Notes: generated by a model not told the origin, from the letters alone. A stretch of 64,000 bases of DNA from Fimenecus sp051881455 (GCA_051881455.1 JBJEPX010000061.1:1-64000); one strand, 5' to 3'; counted from the first letter of the stretch, positions 24,192 through 33,453 are shown. Program-made: numbers and translations.

Positions 24192-25160
24192 TTGGTATCA
24201 AAATATTCGGTATCACTTGAAAAAGTAATCAGTGAGTATGGCTATGAAACGCTGTATTTGCCGTGCGATGCTTCCGAGCTTTCAATAACTTCTCAGGAGG
24301 TTAACCGCCCTGGGCTTCTTCTTGCAGGTAATGAAAAATATTTTGACCCTGCAAGAGTTCAGTTCTTGGGGCTTGCGGAGATTGAATTTTTAAAATCACT
24401 GCCGAAGGAACAACAGCAGGAAAGGCTTGATTGCCTATTCAGCAAAAAACCGCCTGTTGTTATAATTACGCGAAATCTTGAACCGGTTGACGGGCTTTTG
24501 CAGCTTGCGGAAAAATACCGTGTTCCCGTTTTAAGAACTTCGGAATCTACATCATCGTGTATGGCGACTTTAATATACTTTCTCGGCACTGCCTTGGCTG
24601 AGCGCATTACACGCCACGGAGTGCTGGTTGAGGTTTACGGTGAGGGCGTTTTGATTGTGGGTGACAGCGGAGTAGGTAAAAGCGAAACGGCGATTGAGCT
24701 TATTAAACGCGGCCACCGTCTTATCGCAGACGATGCTGTTGAAATCAGAAAGGCGTCCGCTAAAACCCTTGTGGGCTCGGCTCCTGATAATATCCGTCAT
24801 TTTATTGAACTTCGCGGAATAGGAATAATAAATGCAAGGCGTATTTTCGGTATGGGCGCCGTTAAGCTTACGGAAAAAATAAATATGGTTATTCAGCTTG
24901 AACCGTGGGACAGCACGAAAGTATATGACCGCATGGGGCTCGATAATGAGTACATAACAATTATGGGCATTAAAGTACCGCTTACGGTAGTTCCCGTAAA
25001 ACCCGGTCGAAATCTTGCGGTAATTATTGAGTGCGCGGCTATGAATAACCGTCAAAAGAAAATGGGCTATAATGCCGCCCGCGAGCTTCTCCATCATCTC
25101 GGTATGGATGACGGATATGAGCCGCAGGCGCAGGAAGTTGATATTTGGCAAAATTATTAA
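24192..25160 (+). CDS. hprK: HPr kinase/phosphorylase
   Basis: 322 aa from TTG 24192, with AAGGGGAGG 8 nt upstream. The ATG at 24144 lies inside the core promoter and is rejected. The enzyme phosphorylates and dephosphorylates Ser46 of HPr, which sets carbon catabolite repression. The C-terminal kinase domain has the P-loop GDSGVGKSETAIELIKRGHRLIADD near residue 155. The HprK signature with FIELRGIGIINARRIFG follows. Length is normal (about 310). It heads a run with ROK glucokinase, murB, rapZ and whiA. HPr itself is not in the window. Confidence 0.96.
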   Translation: MVSKYSVSLEKVISEYGYETLYLPCDASELSITSQEVNRPGLLLAGNEKYFDPARVQFLGLAEIEFLKSLPKEQQQERLDCLFSKKPPVVIITRNLEPVDGLLQLAEKYRVPVLRTSESTSSCMATLIYFLGTALAERITRHGVLVEVYGEGVLIVGDSGVGKSETAIELIKRGHRLIADDAVEIRKASAKTLVGSAPDNIRHFIELRGIGIINARRIFGMGAVKLTEKINMVIQLEPWDSTKVYDRMGLDNEYITIMGIKVPLTVVPVKPGRNLAVIIECAAMNNRQKKMGYNAARELLHHLGMDDGYEPQAQEVDIWQNY

Positions 25161-25172
25161 GGGGGAAATATT

Positions 25173-26126
25173 ATGTATAAAATTGGCGTTGATTTAGGCG
25201 GTACGAATATTGTTGCAGGTGTTGTTAATGATGAGCACCGCATAATCGGTAAAGGTTGGGTGCAGACACAGCGCAACCGTTCGGGTAAGGAAGTTATTGA
25301 GGATATAAAAGAATCCATAAGACTGTCTGTCAAGCAGGCAAGAATTGATTGGTCTGAGGTTTCTTCAATCGGAATAGGAACTCCCGGTACCGTTAACCGT
25401 AAAACAGGCGTTATCGAATATGCAAATAACCTTGACTTTAACAATGTACCCATAAAGCAGATTATGGAGGATGAGTTTAAGCTTCCCGTTTACATTGAGA
25501 ATGACGCAAACTGTGCGGCTCTCGGAGAGGCGATAGCGGGAGCGGGTAACGGTGTTGACGATTTTATTGCCATTACTCTCGGAACAGGCGTGGGAAGCGG
25601 CATTGTTGTTGACGGAAAGATTGTTCACGGTTGTAATGACGCGGCAGGCGAAATCGGTCATATGGTTATAAAGTTCGGCGGTGAGCGTTGTACCTGCGGG
25701 CGCCGTGGATGCTGGGAAGCATATTGCTCTGCAACAGCTCTTATCCGACAAACACAGGATATTATGAGTAAAAACTTTGATACTATTATGTGGGATATGG
25801 TAAGCGGAGATGTGAGAAAGGTTACAGGTCATACCGCATTTGACGCAATGCGTGAGGGTGACGCCGCCGCAAGAGAAATAGTAAATAACTATACATATTA
25901 TCTTGCCGTCGGAATAGTTAATGTAATCAATATTTTCCAGCCGAAAATTCTTTGTATCGGCGGCGGAATAGGCAACGAGGGCGAAGCACTTCTATCACCG
26001 GTAAGATATTATGTAAATAATGAGCATTACAGTTTAAGAGCCCAAAATCAAACTATCATTTGCGCGGCGGTTTTAGGAAACGATGCAGGAGTTATCGGTG
26101 CCGCTTTGCTTGAAGGACAGAATTAA
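25173..26126 (+). CDS. glcK: ROK-family glucokinase
   Basis: 317 aa. It phosphorylates glucose to glucose-6-phosphate in the cytoplasm. The N-terminal phosphate loop GVDLGGTNIVAG, the catalytic ENDANCAALGEA, and the ROK zinc motif CTCGRRGCWEAYCS are all visible. A glucose-binding GEIGHM segment is also present. It sits 12 bases after hprK, joining sugar entry to catabolite control. Another hexose specificity is possible, but ROK glucokinase is the best fit for length and motifs. Confidence 0.92.
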   Translation: MYKIGVDLGGTNIVAGVVNDEHRIIGKGWVQTQRNRSGKEVIEDIKESIRLSVKQARIDWSEVSSIGIGTPGTVNRKTGVIEYANNLDFNNVPIKQIMEDEFKLPVYIENDANCAALGEAIAGAGNGVDDFIAITLGTGVGSGIVVDGKIVHGCNDAAGEIGHMVIKFGGERCTCGRRGCWEAYCSATALIRQTQDIMSKNFDTIMWDMVSGDVRKVTGHTAFDAMREGDAAAREIVNNYTYYLAVGIVNVINIFQPKILCIGGGIGNEGEALLSPVRYYVNNEHYSLRAQNQTIICAAVLGNDAGVIGAALLEGQN

Positions 26127-26140
26127 GTGAGGTATTGCAG

Positions 26141-27046
26141 GTGTATAAGGAACTTGAATTATTCGCAAAAAATCTCGGAGCAGAGGTGCAAACCGATGCG
26201 CCCATGAACAAATACACAAGCTTTAAGGCAGGCGGTAATGCAAGTATCCTTATTATACCAAATTCTCTTGATACATTAAAAAGAACAGTTAACTTTTGTC
26301 GTGAAAACAATGTTAAAATGTTTGTAATAGGCAACGGTTCAAATTTACTTGTAACCGATAAGGGATTTGACGGTGCAATTATAAAAATCGGCAGTTCTCT
26401 TTCTTCGATAGAGCTTGTTGATGCCTGTACCGTTAAATGCGAAGCGGGTGCTTCCATGAAGGCTCTGTGTATGTTTGCTCTTGAAAATTCGTTGTCCGGC
26501 TTGGAATTTGCTTACGGCATTCCCGGAACTCTCGGCGGCGCTGTTTATATGAACGCAGGCGCATACGGCGGAGAAATGAAGGATGTGCTTGAAAGTTGTT
26601 CTCATCTTGATAATAACGGTGCTTTCGGTACTTTATCAAAAGATGAACTAAGCCTCAGTTACCGCCGCAGTGCATATACAGACAATGGTTTTGTAATTAC
26701 ATCGGCGATTTTGAAGCTTAAAAAAGGCATAAAAGAAGATATTAAAGCCGCAATGGACGATAAGCTTATGCGCCGCCGTGAAAAACAGCCGTTGGAGTAT
26801 CCCAGCGCCGGTAGTACTTTTAAGCGACCTGAGGGCTATTTTGCAGGTGCGCTTATTGAGGACTGCGAATTAAAGGGCTACTCGGTCGGCGGTGCTCAGG
26901 TCAGCGAGAAGCACGCAGGATTTGTAATAAACAAGGGCGGAGCAACAGCTTCGGATATTATTTCCCTCATAGAACATATTCAAAAAACCGTTTTCGAAAA
27001 GCATTCAGTTATGCTTGAACCAGAAGTAAAAATTATAGGAGAGTAG
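26141..27046 (+). CDS. murB: UDP-N-acetylenolpyruvoylglucosamine reductase
   Basis: About 301 aa from GTG 26141 (GTGAGG 8 nt upstream). A TTG at 26135 is only 2 nt from that site and less likely. MurB is an FAD enzyme that reduces the enolpyruvyl group to make UDP-MurNAc. FAD-binding VIGNGSNLLV and LEFAYGIPGTLGGAVYMNAGAYGGEM are present. The catalytic Ser lies in YPSAGSTFKRPEGYFAG, and the C-terminal Glu in HSVMLEPEVKIIG. It is the short type IIa/IIb form typical of Firmicutes. The murB-rapZ-whiA order is widespread in Clostridia. Confidence 0.96.
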   Translation: MYKELELFAKNLGAEVQTDAPMNKYTSFKAGGNASILIIPNSLDTLKRTVNFCRENNVKMFVIGNGSNLLVTDKGFDGAIIKIGSSLSSIELVDACTVKCEAGASMKALCMFALENSLSGLEFAYGIPGTLGGAVYMNAGAYGGEMKDVLESCSHLDNNGAFGTLSKDELSLSYRRSAYTDNGFVITSAILKLKKGIKEDIKAAMDDKLMRRREKQPLEYPSAGSTFKRPEGYFAGALIEDCELKGYSVGGAQVSEKHAGFVINKGGATASDIISLIEHIQKTVFEKHSVMLEPEVKIIGE

Positions 27047-27054
27047 GTGCTGTT

Positions 27055-27915
27055 GTGCAGCTTGTCATTGTAACCGGTATGTCCGGTGCAGGAAAATCAA
27101 GAGCGATTGACAATTTGGAGGACATAGGTTTTTTCTGCGTTGACAATATGACGCCGCAGTTAATACCTACCTTTGTCAAAATTTTAAAGGACTCCACAGA
27201 GGTTCGTGAAAAGGTTGCCATAGTTGCCGATGTGCGGCTCGGAAATTCATTTTCAGAGTTGTTCAAGGCGCTTGACGAGCTTCGTATAATGGAGTGCGAA
27301 TATAAAATCCTGTTTATTGACGCTGATAACGATGTAATTTTGCGCCGTTATCAGGAAACACGCAGAAAGCATCCGCTTTCAAGTGACGATTCCTCACAGG
27401 AGTTACTTGACATAATCATAAAAGAGCGTGAGCTTTTGAAAAAAGCGCGCAATATTGCCGATTATGTAATTGATACATCTTTGATTACAACTTCTCAGTT
27501 GAAAGAGCGAATTGCCGAGCTGTTTTTGGACGATATTTCAAACACATTAAAAATCAATGTTGTTTCTTTCGGCTTTAAATACGGTATTCCCAAGGATTCC
27601 GATCTTGTTTTTGATGTTCGGTGCCTTCCAAATCCGTTTTATGTTCCCGAATTAAAGCATCATACAGGGCTTGAAGAGCCTGTTCGGGATTATGTAATGA
27701 AATTTGACCAGTCAAGAGGTCTTGTTCCTAAATTACTTGATTTAATCAACTATCTTGTTCCGCTTTACAGAAGCGAGGGTAAGAGCCAGCTTACGATTTC
27801 CGTGGGCTGTACAGGCGGCAAGCACCGTTCCGTTGTGTTTGCGGAGCTTGTATATAAGGATATAAAAGAAAAAGGCTACAATGCGGCTACATATCACAGA
27901 GATATTAACAGGTAA
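27055..27915 (+). CDS. rapZ: RapZ/YvcJ nucleotide-binding RNase adapter
   Basis: 286 aa. The P-loop VTGMSGAGKSRA is near residue 6, followed by EDIGFFCVDNM. The C-terminal domain has CTGGKHRSV with the family signature. In E. coli RapZ guides RNase E to a small RNA controlling GlcN-6-P synthase. In Bacillus YvcJ is a GTP/ATP-binding protein linked to competence and sugar signalling. Translation starts at GTG 27055. It lies 8 bases after murB and 9 before whiA. The yvcK gene that usually separates rapZ from whiA is missing here. Confidence 0.95.
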   Translation: MQLVIVTGMSGAGKSRAIDNLEDIGFFCVDNMTPQLIPTFVKILKDSTEVREKVAIVADVRLGNSFSELFKALDELRIMECEYKILFIDADNDVILRRYQETRRKHPLSSDDSSQELLDIIIKERELLKKARNIADYVIDTSLITTSQLKERIAELFLDDISNTLKINVVSFGFKYGIPKDSDLVFDVRCLPNPFYVPELKHHTGLEEPVRDYVMKFDQSRGLVPKLLDLINYLVPLYRSEGKSQLTISVGCTGGKHRSVVFAELVYKDIKEKGYNAATYHRDINR

Positions 27916-27924
27916 GGGGTATAA

Positions 27925-28827
27925 ATGTCGTTTTCAACTCATGTAAAAAAAGAAATACTGTCTTGTGAAATAACCGATGAATGTTGTCTTCACGCTTTTG
28001 CCTACGGTATGTTGCTTTTTTCAAGGGCGTTTTCCTTTTTCGATGTATCTCTGCTTACCGAGCAGGAGGCTATTGCCGAAAAATACGAGCAGATTTTAAA
28101 ATTTGTTTGCAAAGTTTCCCCCGAAGTGAATAAATCCGATGCGGGAAAAATCAAGGTAGAGGTTGTAACATCGGCTGATAGGGAAAAGGTAATGAATACC
28201 TTCGGCTACGATAAAAAATCAAAGGTTTCTCGCTTGAATTGGAGCAATTTTGCAGGTGAGTGCTGTAAGCAGGCTTTTTTGAAAGGTGCTTTTCTTACCT
28301 GCGGTACGGTAAACGACCCCAACAAGGGCTATCACCTTGAATTCGTTGTTCCCTATTTGAATTTAAGCAAGGATTTAAAGCTTTTTATCACTGATTATGA
28401 CGAGCTTGATATAACTCCGAAAAGCGTTGTCAGAAACTCCAATTATGTTGTGTATTTCAAAGACAGCGAAGCAATCGAAGATTTGCTTACGGTGATGGGT
28501 GCATATAATTCATCTCTTGAACTTATGGGCGTAAAAATGTATAAGGATATGCGCAATAATGTTAACCGTAAATTAAACTTTGAAAATGCAAACCTCGATA
28601 AAACCATTGATGCTTCTTCAAGGCAGATTAACGCAATAGAGCATATAAAAAATACGGTCGGACTTTCTTATTTATCAGGCGATTTGGAAGAATTGGCACG
28701 AGTAAGGCTTGAAAATCCCGATATGTCTTTGCGCGAATTGGGCGATGCGCTTGCAGTCCCGATTTCGCGGTCGGGAGTTAATCACAGGCTGAAAAAGATT
28801 TGCACAATAGCGGAAGAAATAAAATAA
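27925..28827 (+). CDS. whiA: WhiA DNA-binding protein
   Basis: 300 aa. An N-terminal LAGLIDADG-like domain contains KQAFLKGAFLTCGTVNDPNKGYHLEF. The C-terminal helix-turn-helix has NPDMSLRELGDALAVPISRSGVNHRLKKI. WhiA regulates sporulation genes in Streptomyces and affects division and chromosome segregation in Bacillus. It is last in the hprK-to-whiA run, and the signal peptidase gene starts 29 bases later. Confidence 0.95.
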   Translation: MSFSTHVKKEILSCEITDECCLHAFAYGMLLFSRAFSFFDVSLLTEQEAIAEKYEQILKFVCKVSPEVNKSDAGKIKVEVVTSADREKVMNTFGYDKKSKVSRLNWSNFAGECCKQAFLKGAFLTCGTVNDPNKGYHLEFVVPYLNLSKDLKLFITDYDELDITPKSVVRNSNYVVYFKDSEAIEDLLTVMGAYNSSLELMGVKMYKDMRNNVNRKLNFENANLDKTIDASSRQINAIEHIKNTVGLSYLSGDLEELARVRLENPDMSLRELGDALAVPISRSGVNHRLKKICTIAEEIK

Positions 28828-28856
28828 TAAACCAAGCATTTAAGCAGGTGGAAAAT

Positions 28857-29450
28857 ATGAGAAAAAAAGAAGAATATTCAATTTCATTTAACGATTCGGA
28901 AAATGTCACGGCTTCGCCGAAAAAAGCGTGGGCGTTTATATATGAATGGCTAGATTCCTTGATATACGCCATAATACTTATTTTGCTTATTTTCACATTT
29001 TTGTTCAGAGTTGTGGGTGTGCACGGTCTTTCAATGTACCCGACATTAAACAACGGCGATTGGCTTACCGTGAATTCTCTGCCTACAAAGATAAATCAGG
29101 GCGATATTGTTGTTGTAACACAGCCGAATTCCCTTAATGAGCCCCTTATAAAAAGGGTGATTGCCAAGGGCGGCGATACTATCAACATTGATTTTATAGA
29201 GCATACCGTAACTGTTAACGGTGTAACTATGTATGAGCCGTATATTGCAGAACCCACTTCCAGAATGGGTGATTTTGTATATCCTCTCGTAGTTCCCGAG
29301 GGCTGTTTGTTTGTAATGGGCGATAACCGTAACGATTCTCTTGACAGCCGTTTTAAAACTATCGGGTATATTGACGAGAGATATGTTTTAGGCGTGGCTC
29401 AGGTAAGAATTTTTCCTTTTGGCGATTGGACGATAAACGATAATGAATAA
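28857..29450 (+). CDS. lepB: Type I signal peptidase (first of two)
   Basis: 197 aa from ATG 28857 (AGGTGG upstream). One N-terminal membrane helix lies at about 34-58. The catalytic Ser is in HGLSMYPTL and the Lys dyad in LIKRVIAKGGD. The late GDNRNDSLDSR box completes the five SPase I boxes. It removes signal peptides on the outer face of the membrane. The longer frame upstream of this ATG overlaps the end of whiA and is unlikely. Its 3' end overlaps the second lepB by 8 bases. Confidence 0.95.
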   Translation: MRKKEEYSISFNDSENVTASPKKAWAFIYEWLDSLIYAIILILLIFTFLFRVVGVHGLSMYPTLNNGDWLTVNSLPTKINQGDIVVVTQPNSLNEPLIKRVIAKGGDTINIDFIEHTVTVNGVTMYEPYIAEPTSRMGDFVYPLVVPEGCLFVMGDNRNDSLDSRFKTIGYIDERYVLGVAQVRIFPFGDWTINDNE

Positions 29451-29994
29451 TAACAAGTTTTTAAACGCTATATATGATTTTTCATCTGTTTTGCTTACTG
29501 CCATATTGGCGGTAAGCGTTATATTTACATTTGGATTTAAAATATCGGCTGTTATCGGCGATTCAATGAAAGAAACGCTCCACAACGGTGATAATGTTGT
29601 TATTTCAGCCGTAACTCCGAAATTGCAGTACGGTGATGTTGTGGTTGTATCTCAGCCGAACGGTTACGAAAAGGTTCTGATAAAGCGTGTTATCGCAGTG
29701 GGCGGTCAAACCGTGAGCTTTAACCGCTTTTCCGGGAAAGTGGTTGTAGACGGTGTAGCGCTTGATGAACCATACATAAGGGAAAATATGGTATTTACTC
29801 CGGCTATGAGCAAAACATATACCGTTCCCGAGGGATGTCTGTTCGTTATGGGTGATAACCGTAATGAGTCTGCGGACAGCCGTGACAAAAATGTCGGATT
29901 TATCGACGAGCGGTATGTCGTAGGCAAGGTAATCTATAAATTCGGTGATAAACAGCTTTTCAACAGCGATTTTAAGGAGAGTAAAAATGCCTGA
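29443..29994 (+). CDS. lepB: Type I signal peptidase (second of two)
   Basis: 183 aa, a paralogue of the gene just upstream. The membrane helix is at about 12-34. The catalytic Ser is in GDSMKETLHNGD, the Lys in VLIKRVIAVGGQ and the late box in GDNRNESADSRDKNVGF. Both copies keep the Ser/Lys dyad, so both should be active. The pair probably arose by tandem duplication and may split substrates. The start overlaps the previous stop and the stop overlaps the rbgA start, so the three are coupled. Confidence 0.95.
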   Translation: MNNNKFLNAIYDFSSVLLTAILAVSVIFTFGFKISAVIGDSMKETLHNGDNVVISAVTPKLQYGDVVVVSQPNGYEKVLIKRVIAVGGQTVSFNRFSGKVVVDGVALDEPYIRENMVFTPAMSKTYTVPEGCLFVMGDNRNESADSRDKNVGFIDERYVVGKVIYKFGDKQLFNSDFKESKNA

Positions 29995-30856
29995 CAGTCA
30001 AAAACAGGTCGTCCAGTGGTTTCCCGGCCACATGGCAAAAACCCGACGGCTTATTAAAGAAAGTCTACCTCTTGTTGACGGCGTTACTGAATTATTAGAC
30101 GCAAGAATACCGTACAGCAGTTCTAATCCCGAGCTTGGTGAGTTAATAAACAATAAGCCGAGAATTGTACTCCTGAATAAGTGCGATTTGGCTGATAAAG
30201 ATACAACCCGCCAATGGGTAGAGCATTATAAAAAAACGGGAGTTACAGCAATTCCCGTGGACTGCCGTTCAGGTAAGGGACTTAATAATTACATTTCAGC
30301 TGTTCGCGAGGTTTTAAAGGATAAAATCAAGCAGAACGAGGAGCGGGGAATGCCGGGCAAGGCATTACGAATAATGGTTGTGGGTATTCCCAACACGGGT
30401 AAATCCTCATTTATAAACCGTATGGCAGGCTCTGCAAAGGCAAAGGTTGCCGATAAGGCGGGAGTTACCCGTCAAAATCAGTGGTTTGCTATCGGCAACG
30501 GTATAGAATTGCTTGACACTCCGGGCGTGCTTTGGCCTAAATTTGATGACCCAAAGGTGGGGGACAGGCTTGCATTTATCGGTTCGGTTAAGGATGAAAT
30601 CCTCGATAGCGAAACACTTGCCGTGCGTTTGTTGGAGGTTATGAAAAAAGATTATCCCGACAGACTGACCGAAAGATATAAAATCACCGATTTTACCGAT
30701 AAAGAGCCGTGGGAGGTTCTTGAAATGATAGGTAAAAAGCGTGGTATGATGATAAAGGGCGGAGAAATTGATACGGAACGTGCCTCAGTTATGCTTCTCG
30801 ATGAATATAGGGGCGGCAGGCTGGGCACAATTTCCCTTGAAAAGCCGGAGAATTGA
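29987..30856 (+). CDS. rbgA: Ribosome biogenesis GTPase RbgA (YlqF)
   Basis: 289 aa from ATG 29987 with AAGGAG upstream. It is a circularly permuted GTPase. The G4 motif NKCDLAD comes first (about residue 60), then G1 GIPNTGKSS near 125, G2 VTRQ and G3 DTPGVLWP. The N-terminal WFPGHMAKTRR is the family mark. RbgA drives a late step in 50S subunit assembly. The C-terminal ANTAR-like domain is present. The order lepB-rbgA-rnhB-yraN is typical of Firmicutes. Confidence 0.96.
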   Translation: MPDSQKQVVQWFPGHMAKTRRLIKESLPLVDGVTELLDARIPYSSSNPELGELINNKPRIVLLNKCDLADKDTTRQWVEHYKKTGVTAIPVDCRSGKGLNNYISAVREVLKDKIKQNEERGMPGKALRIMVVGIPNTGKSSFINRMAGSAKAKVADKAGVTRQNQWFAIGNGIELLDTPGVLWPKFDDPKVGDRLAFIGSVKDEILDSETLAVRLLEVMKKDYPDRLTERYKITDFTDKEPWEVLEMIGKKRGMMIKGGEIDTERASVMLLDEYRGGRLGTISLEKPEN

Positions 30857-30858
30857 TT

Positions 30859-31464
30859 ATGGATTATTCTTATGAAGAAAAAGCCGTTGAAAAAGGTTTT
30901 AAAACTGTATGCGGCATTGATGAAGCAGGCAGAGGTCCTTTGGCAGGACCTGTTTACGCCGCCGCTGTTATTTTGCCCTTAGGGCTTGATATTGACGGCC
31001 TGAATGATTCAAAAAAGCTTTCCGAAAAAAAACGCGAAATGCTTTTTGATGTGATTTGCGAAAAGGCTGTCGATTTTTCAATCGGTATTGCCGACGAAAA
31101 AGAAATTGACGAAATAAATATTTTGAATGCAACATTTTTAGCAATGAAAAGAGCAGTGGATGGATTAAAAGTTAAGCCTGACTATGCTTTGATTGACGGC
31201 AACCAATATCCACATATCGGCGGTGTCACGGAGGAAACAATCGTAAAAGGAGATGCGAAAAGTATGTCCGTTGCGGCGGCTTCAATACTTGCAAAGGTGA
31301 GCCGTGACCGTTTTATGCTTGAAATTGCGGAAAAATATCCCCAATACTGTTTTGAAAAGCATAAAGGCTACGGCACAAAGCTTCATTATGAGATGCTTGA
31401 AAAATACGGCGTTTCTCCCTTTCACAGAAAATCCTTTTTGAAGAAGCTTATCGGTGTAAAATAA
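30859..31464 (+). CDS. rnhB: Ribonuclease HII
   Basis: 201 aa from ATG 30859. The catalytic acids are visible in GIDEAGRGPLAGP (Asp-Glu) and YALIDGNQ (Asp). The later GDAKSMSVAAASILAKVSRD is also characteristic. The enzyme cuts the RNA strand of RNA-DNA hybrids and removes misincorporated ribonucleotides. The stop overlaps the ATG of the next gene. Confidence 0.96.
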   Translation: MDYSYEEKAVEKGFKTVCGIDEAGRGPLAGPVYAAAVILPLGLDIDGLNDSKKLSEKKREMLFDVICEKAVDFSIGIADEKEIDEINILNATFLAMKRAVDGLKVKPDYALIDGNQYPHIGGVTEETIVKGDAKSMSVAAASILAKVSRDRFMLEIAEKYPQYCFEKHKGYGTKLHYEMLEKYGVSPFHRKSFLKKLIGVK

Positions 31465-31829
31465 TGGATAAAGAGCTTTTGGGCTATTACGGTGAAATAA
31501 TAGCCTCCCGTTATTTAAGAGAACACGGATATTTAATTTTAAGCGCTCATTACAGTAGCAAATTCGGTGAGATTGATTTAATAGCTGAGGACAGAAAGTA
31601 CATAGTTTTTGTCGAGGTAAAAACAAGAAGCGAGGGTATGATGTATTCTCCTGCTGACGCAGTTGATTTTGCAAAACGGTCAAAGATCATTTCAACTGCT
31701 CAATTTTACTTAAAGGATCATACCGCGAAGCGTCAGCCCCGTTTTGATATAATCGAGGTATATTTTAAAGACGAAAAGCCTATAAAAATCAATCATATTG
31801 AAAACGCCTTTAATGCAGAGGGCAAATAA
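31464..31829 (+). CDS. YraN-family (UPF0102) nuclease-fold protein
   Basis: 121 aa. The restriction-endonuclease-like core is visible: GEIIASRYLREHGY, then FGEIDLIAED and VFVEVKTRS (the D...ExK pattern). The family is found almost everywhere in bacteria next to rnhB, and its function remains unproven. The last base of the rnhB stop is the first base of this start. Confidence 0.93.
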   Translation: MDKELLGYYGEIIASRYLREHGYLILSAHYSSKFGEIDLIAEDRKYIVFVEVKTRSEGMMYSPADAVDFAKRSKIISTAQFYLKDHTAKRQPRFDIIEVYFKDEKPIKINHIENAFNAEGK

Positions 31830-31842
31830 TTTAAAAATACAA

Positions 31843-31871
31843 TTGAAATACAGTAAATTATATGATAGAAT
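31843..31871 (+). promoter_or_regulatory. Promoter of thrC
   Basis: TTGAAA (31843-31848), a 17-nt spacer and TAGAAT (31866-31871), 24 nt before the ATG. Confidence 0.7.
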
Positions 31872-31895
31872 ACCACACGAAAAGGATGTGTTTAT

Positions 31896-33389
31896 ATGTA
31901 TTATACGAGTACAAGAGACAAATCGGTTAAGGTAACGGCCGCCGAGGCGATTGCAAAGGGTATCTCCGCAGACGGAGGCCTTTTTGTCCCAACGGAAATA
32001 CCGAAAATTACTTCCGATTTTGTAAACAGTCTTGTGCCTATGAGTTATATCGACCGTGCAAAAGAGGTTTTAAAGCTTTATCTTACGGATTTTACCGCCG
32101 ATGAGCTTTCAATGTGCGTTGAGGGCGCATATAAGGCTGGCAAATTCAGCTCGGAAAAAGTAGCGCCTCTTTATAAGCTTTCCGATTCCGCAAATGTTCT
32201 TGAACTTTGGAGAGGACCTACCTGTGCTTTCAAGGATATGGCTTTGCAGCTTCTTCCTTATCTTTTAACGGTTTCCGCAGGAAAAACATTAAAGGATACA
32301 GAGATTGTAATTCTCGTTGCAACCTCAGGCGATACTGGTAAAGCGGCTCTCGAAGGATTCCGAGATGTGCCCAACACCAAAATCCTCGTATTCTATCCCG
32401 TTGACGGCGTAAGCCCCATGCAAAAGCTTCAAATGACAACGCAGGAGGGCTCAAATGTAAGCGTTTGCGCTATCGAGGGCAACTTTGATGACGCTCAAAG
32501 CGGAGTTAAAAAGATTTTTACGGATAAAGACATTGAAAAGAAATTTAAAGAAAACGGACTTGCGTTTTCTTCTGCAAACTCAATAAACTGGGGCAGACTT
32601 GTTCCGCAGATTGTGTATTATGTATCGGCATATTGCGATATGATTGCGGCGGGCGAGCTTAAAAACGGCGAAGAAATGAATGTTGTTGTTCCCACAGGTA
32701 ATTTCGGCAATATTCTCGCCGCGTACTATGCCAAAAGAATGGGTATTCCCGTTAAAACACTTGTTTGCGCGTCAAACGCAAACAATGTTCTTACAGATTT
32801 CTTAACAACAGGTACATACGATAAAAACAGAGATTTCTATTGCACCACATCTCCGTCAATGGATATTTTGATTTCCAGCAACCTTGAAAGATTGCTGTTC
32901 CATCTCTGCGGCGAAAACGACGCACAGGTTAGAGAGTGGATGTCAGAGCTTGCCGAGAAAGGCAAATATACCGTTACCGATGACGTTGAGAACAAAATCA
33001 AAGAATTATTTGCGGCAGGTTGCTGTGATGATGAGCAGACAAAGACAACAATCGGCAAGGTCTTTGCAGAGAAAAACTATCTTTGCGATACCCACACCGC
33101 CGTTGCAGTAAAGGTTTATGACGATTATAAGGCAAAAACAGGGGATGTGACTCCCACTGTAATTGCGTCCACAGCCAATCCGTATAAATTCTCTGCCAGC
33201 GTACTCTCTGCTATAACAGACAGTATAAAAGCCGATAACGAATTTGATATGGTGGAAGAGTTGTTTGAAAAATCAGGCGAACCCGTTCCCTCACAGCTTG
33301 CAACGCTTAAAGGCAAAACACCGCGCTTTACCGGCGTATGTAAGAAAGAGGATATGAAGCAGGTTGTCTTTGATATGTTAGGTATATAA
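31896..33389 (+). CDS. thrC: Threonine synthase
   Basis: 497 aa, the long (type II, ThrC2-like) form. It converts O-phosphohomoserine to threonine with pyridoxal phosphate. The N-terminal YTSTRDKSVKVTAAEAI is typical, and the PLP Lys is in GPTCAFKDMALQLLP (about residue 113). The phosphate-binding ATSGDTGKAALEGF loop follows, with TGNFGNILAAYYAKRMG later. It is a single gene with its own promoter and terminator, and no other threonine genes are near. Confidence 0.96.
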   Translation: MYYTSTRDKSVKVTAAEAIAKGISADGGLFVPTEIPKITSDFVNSLVPMSYIDRAKEVLKLYLTDFTADELSMCVEGAYKAGKFSSEKVAPLYKLSDSANVLELWRGPTCAFKDMALQLLPYLLTVSAGKTLKDTEIVILVATSGDTGKAALEGFRDVPNTKILVFYPVDGVSPMQKLQMTTQEGSNVSVCAIEGNFDDAQSGVKKIFTDKDIEKKFKENGLAFSSANSINWGRLVPQIVYYVSAYCDMIAAGELKNGEEMNVVVPTGNFGNILAAYYAKRMGIPVKTLVCASNANNVLTDFLTTGTYDKNRDFYCTTSPSMDILISSNLERLLFHLCGENDAQVREWMSELAEKGKYTVTDDVENKIKELFAAGCCDDEQTKTTIGKVFAEKNYLCDTHTAVAVKVYDDYKAKTGDVTPTVIASTANPYKFSASVLSAITDSIKADNEFDMVEELFEKSGEPVPSQLATLKGKTPRFTGVCKKEDMKQVVFDMLGI

Positions 33390-33406
33390 GCCCTGTTAAA
33401 AAAATT

Positions 33407-33448
33407 GCGGAAACCGGGCGATGTCAAATCGTACGGTTTCCGCTTTTT
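33407..33448. terminator. Bidirectional terminator between thrC and the DUF1540 gene
   Basis: GCGGAAACCG pairs with CGGTTTCCGC, with TTTTT on the plus side and AATTTTTTT on the minus side. Confidence 0.88.
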
Positions 33449-33453
33449 ACTGC

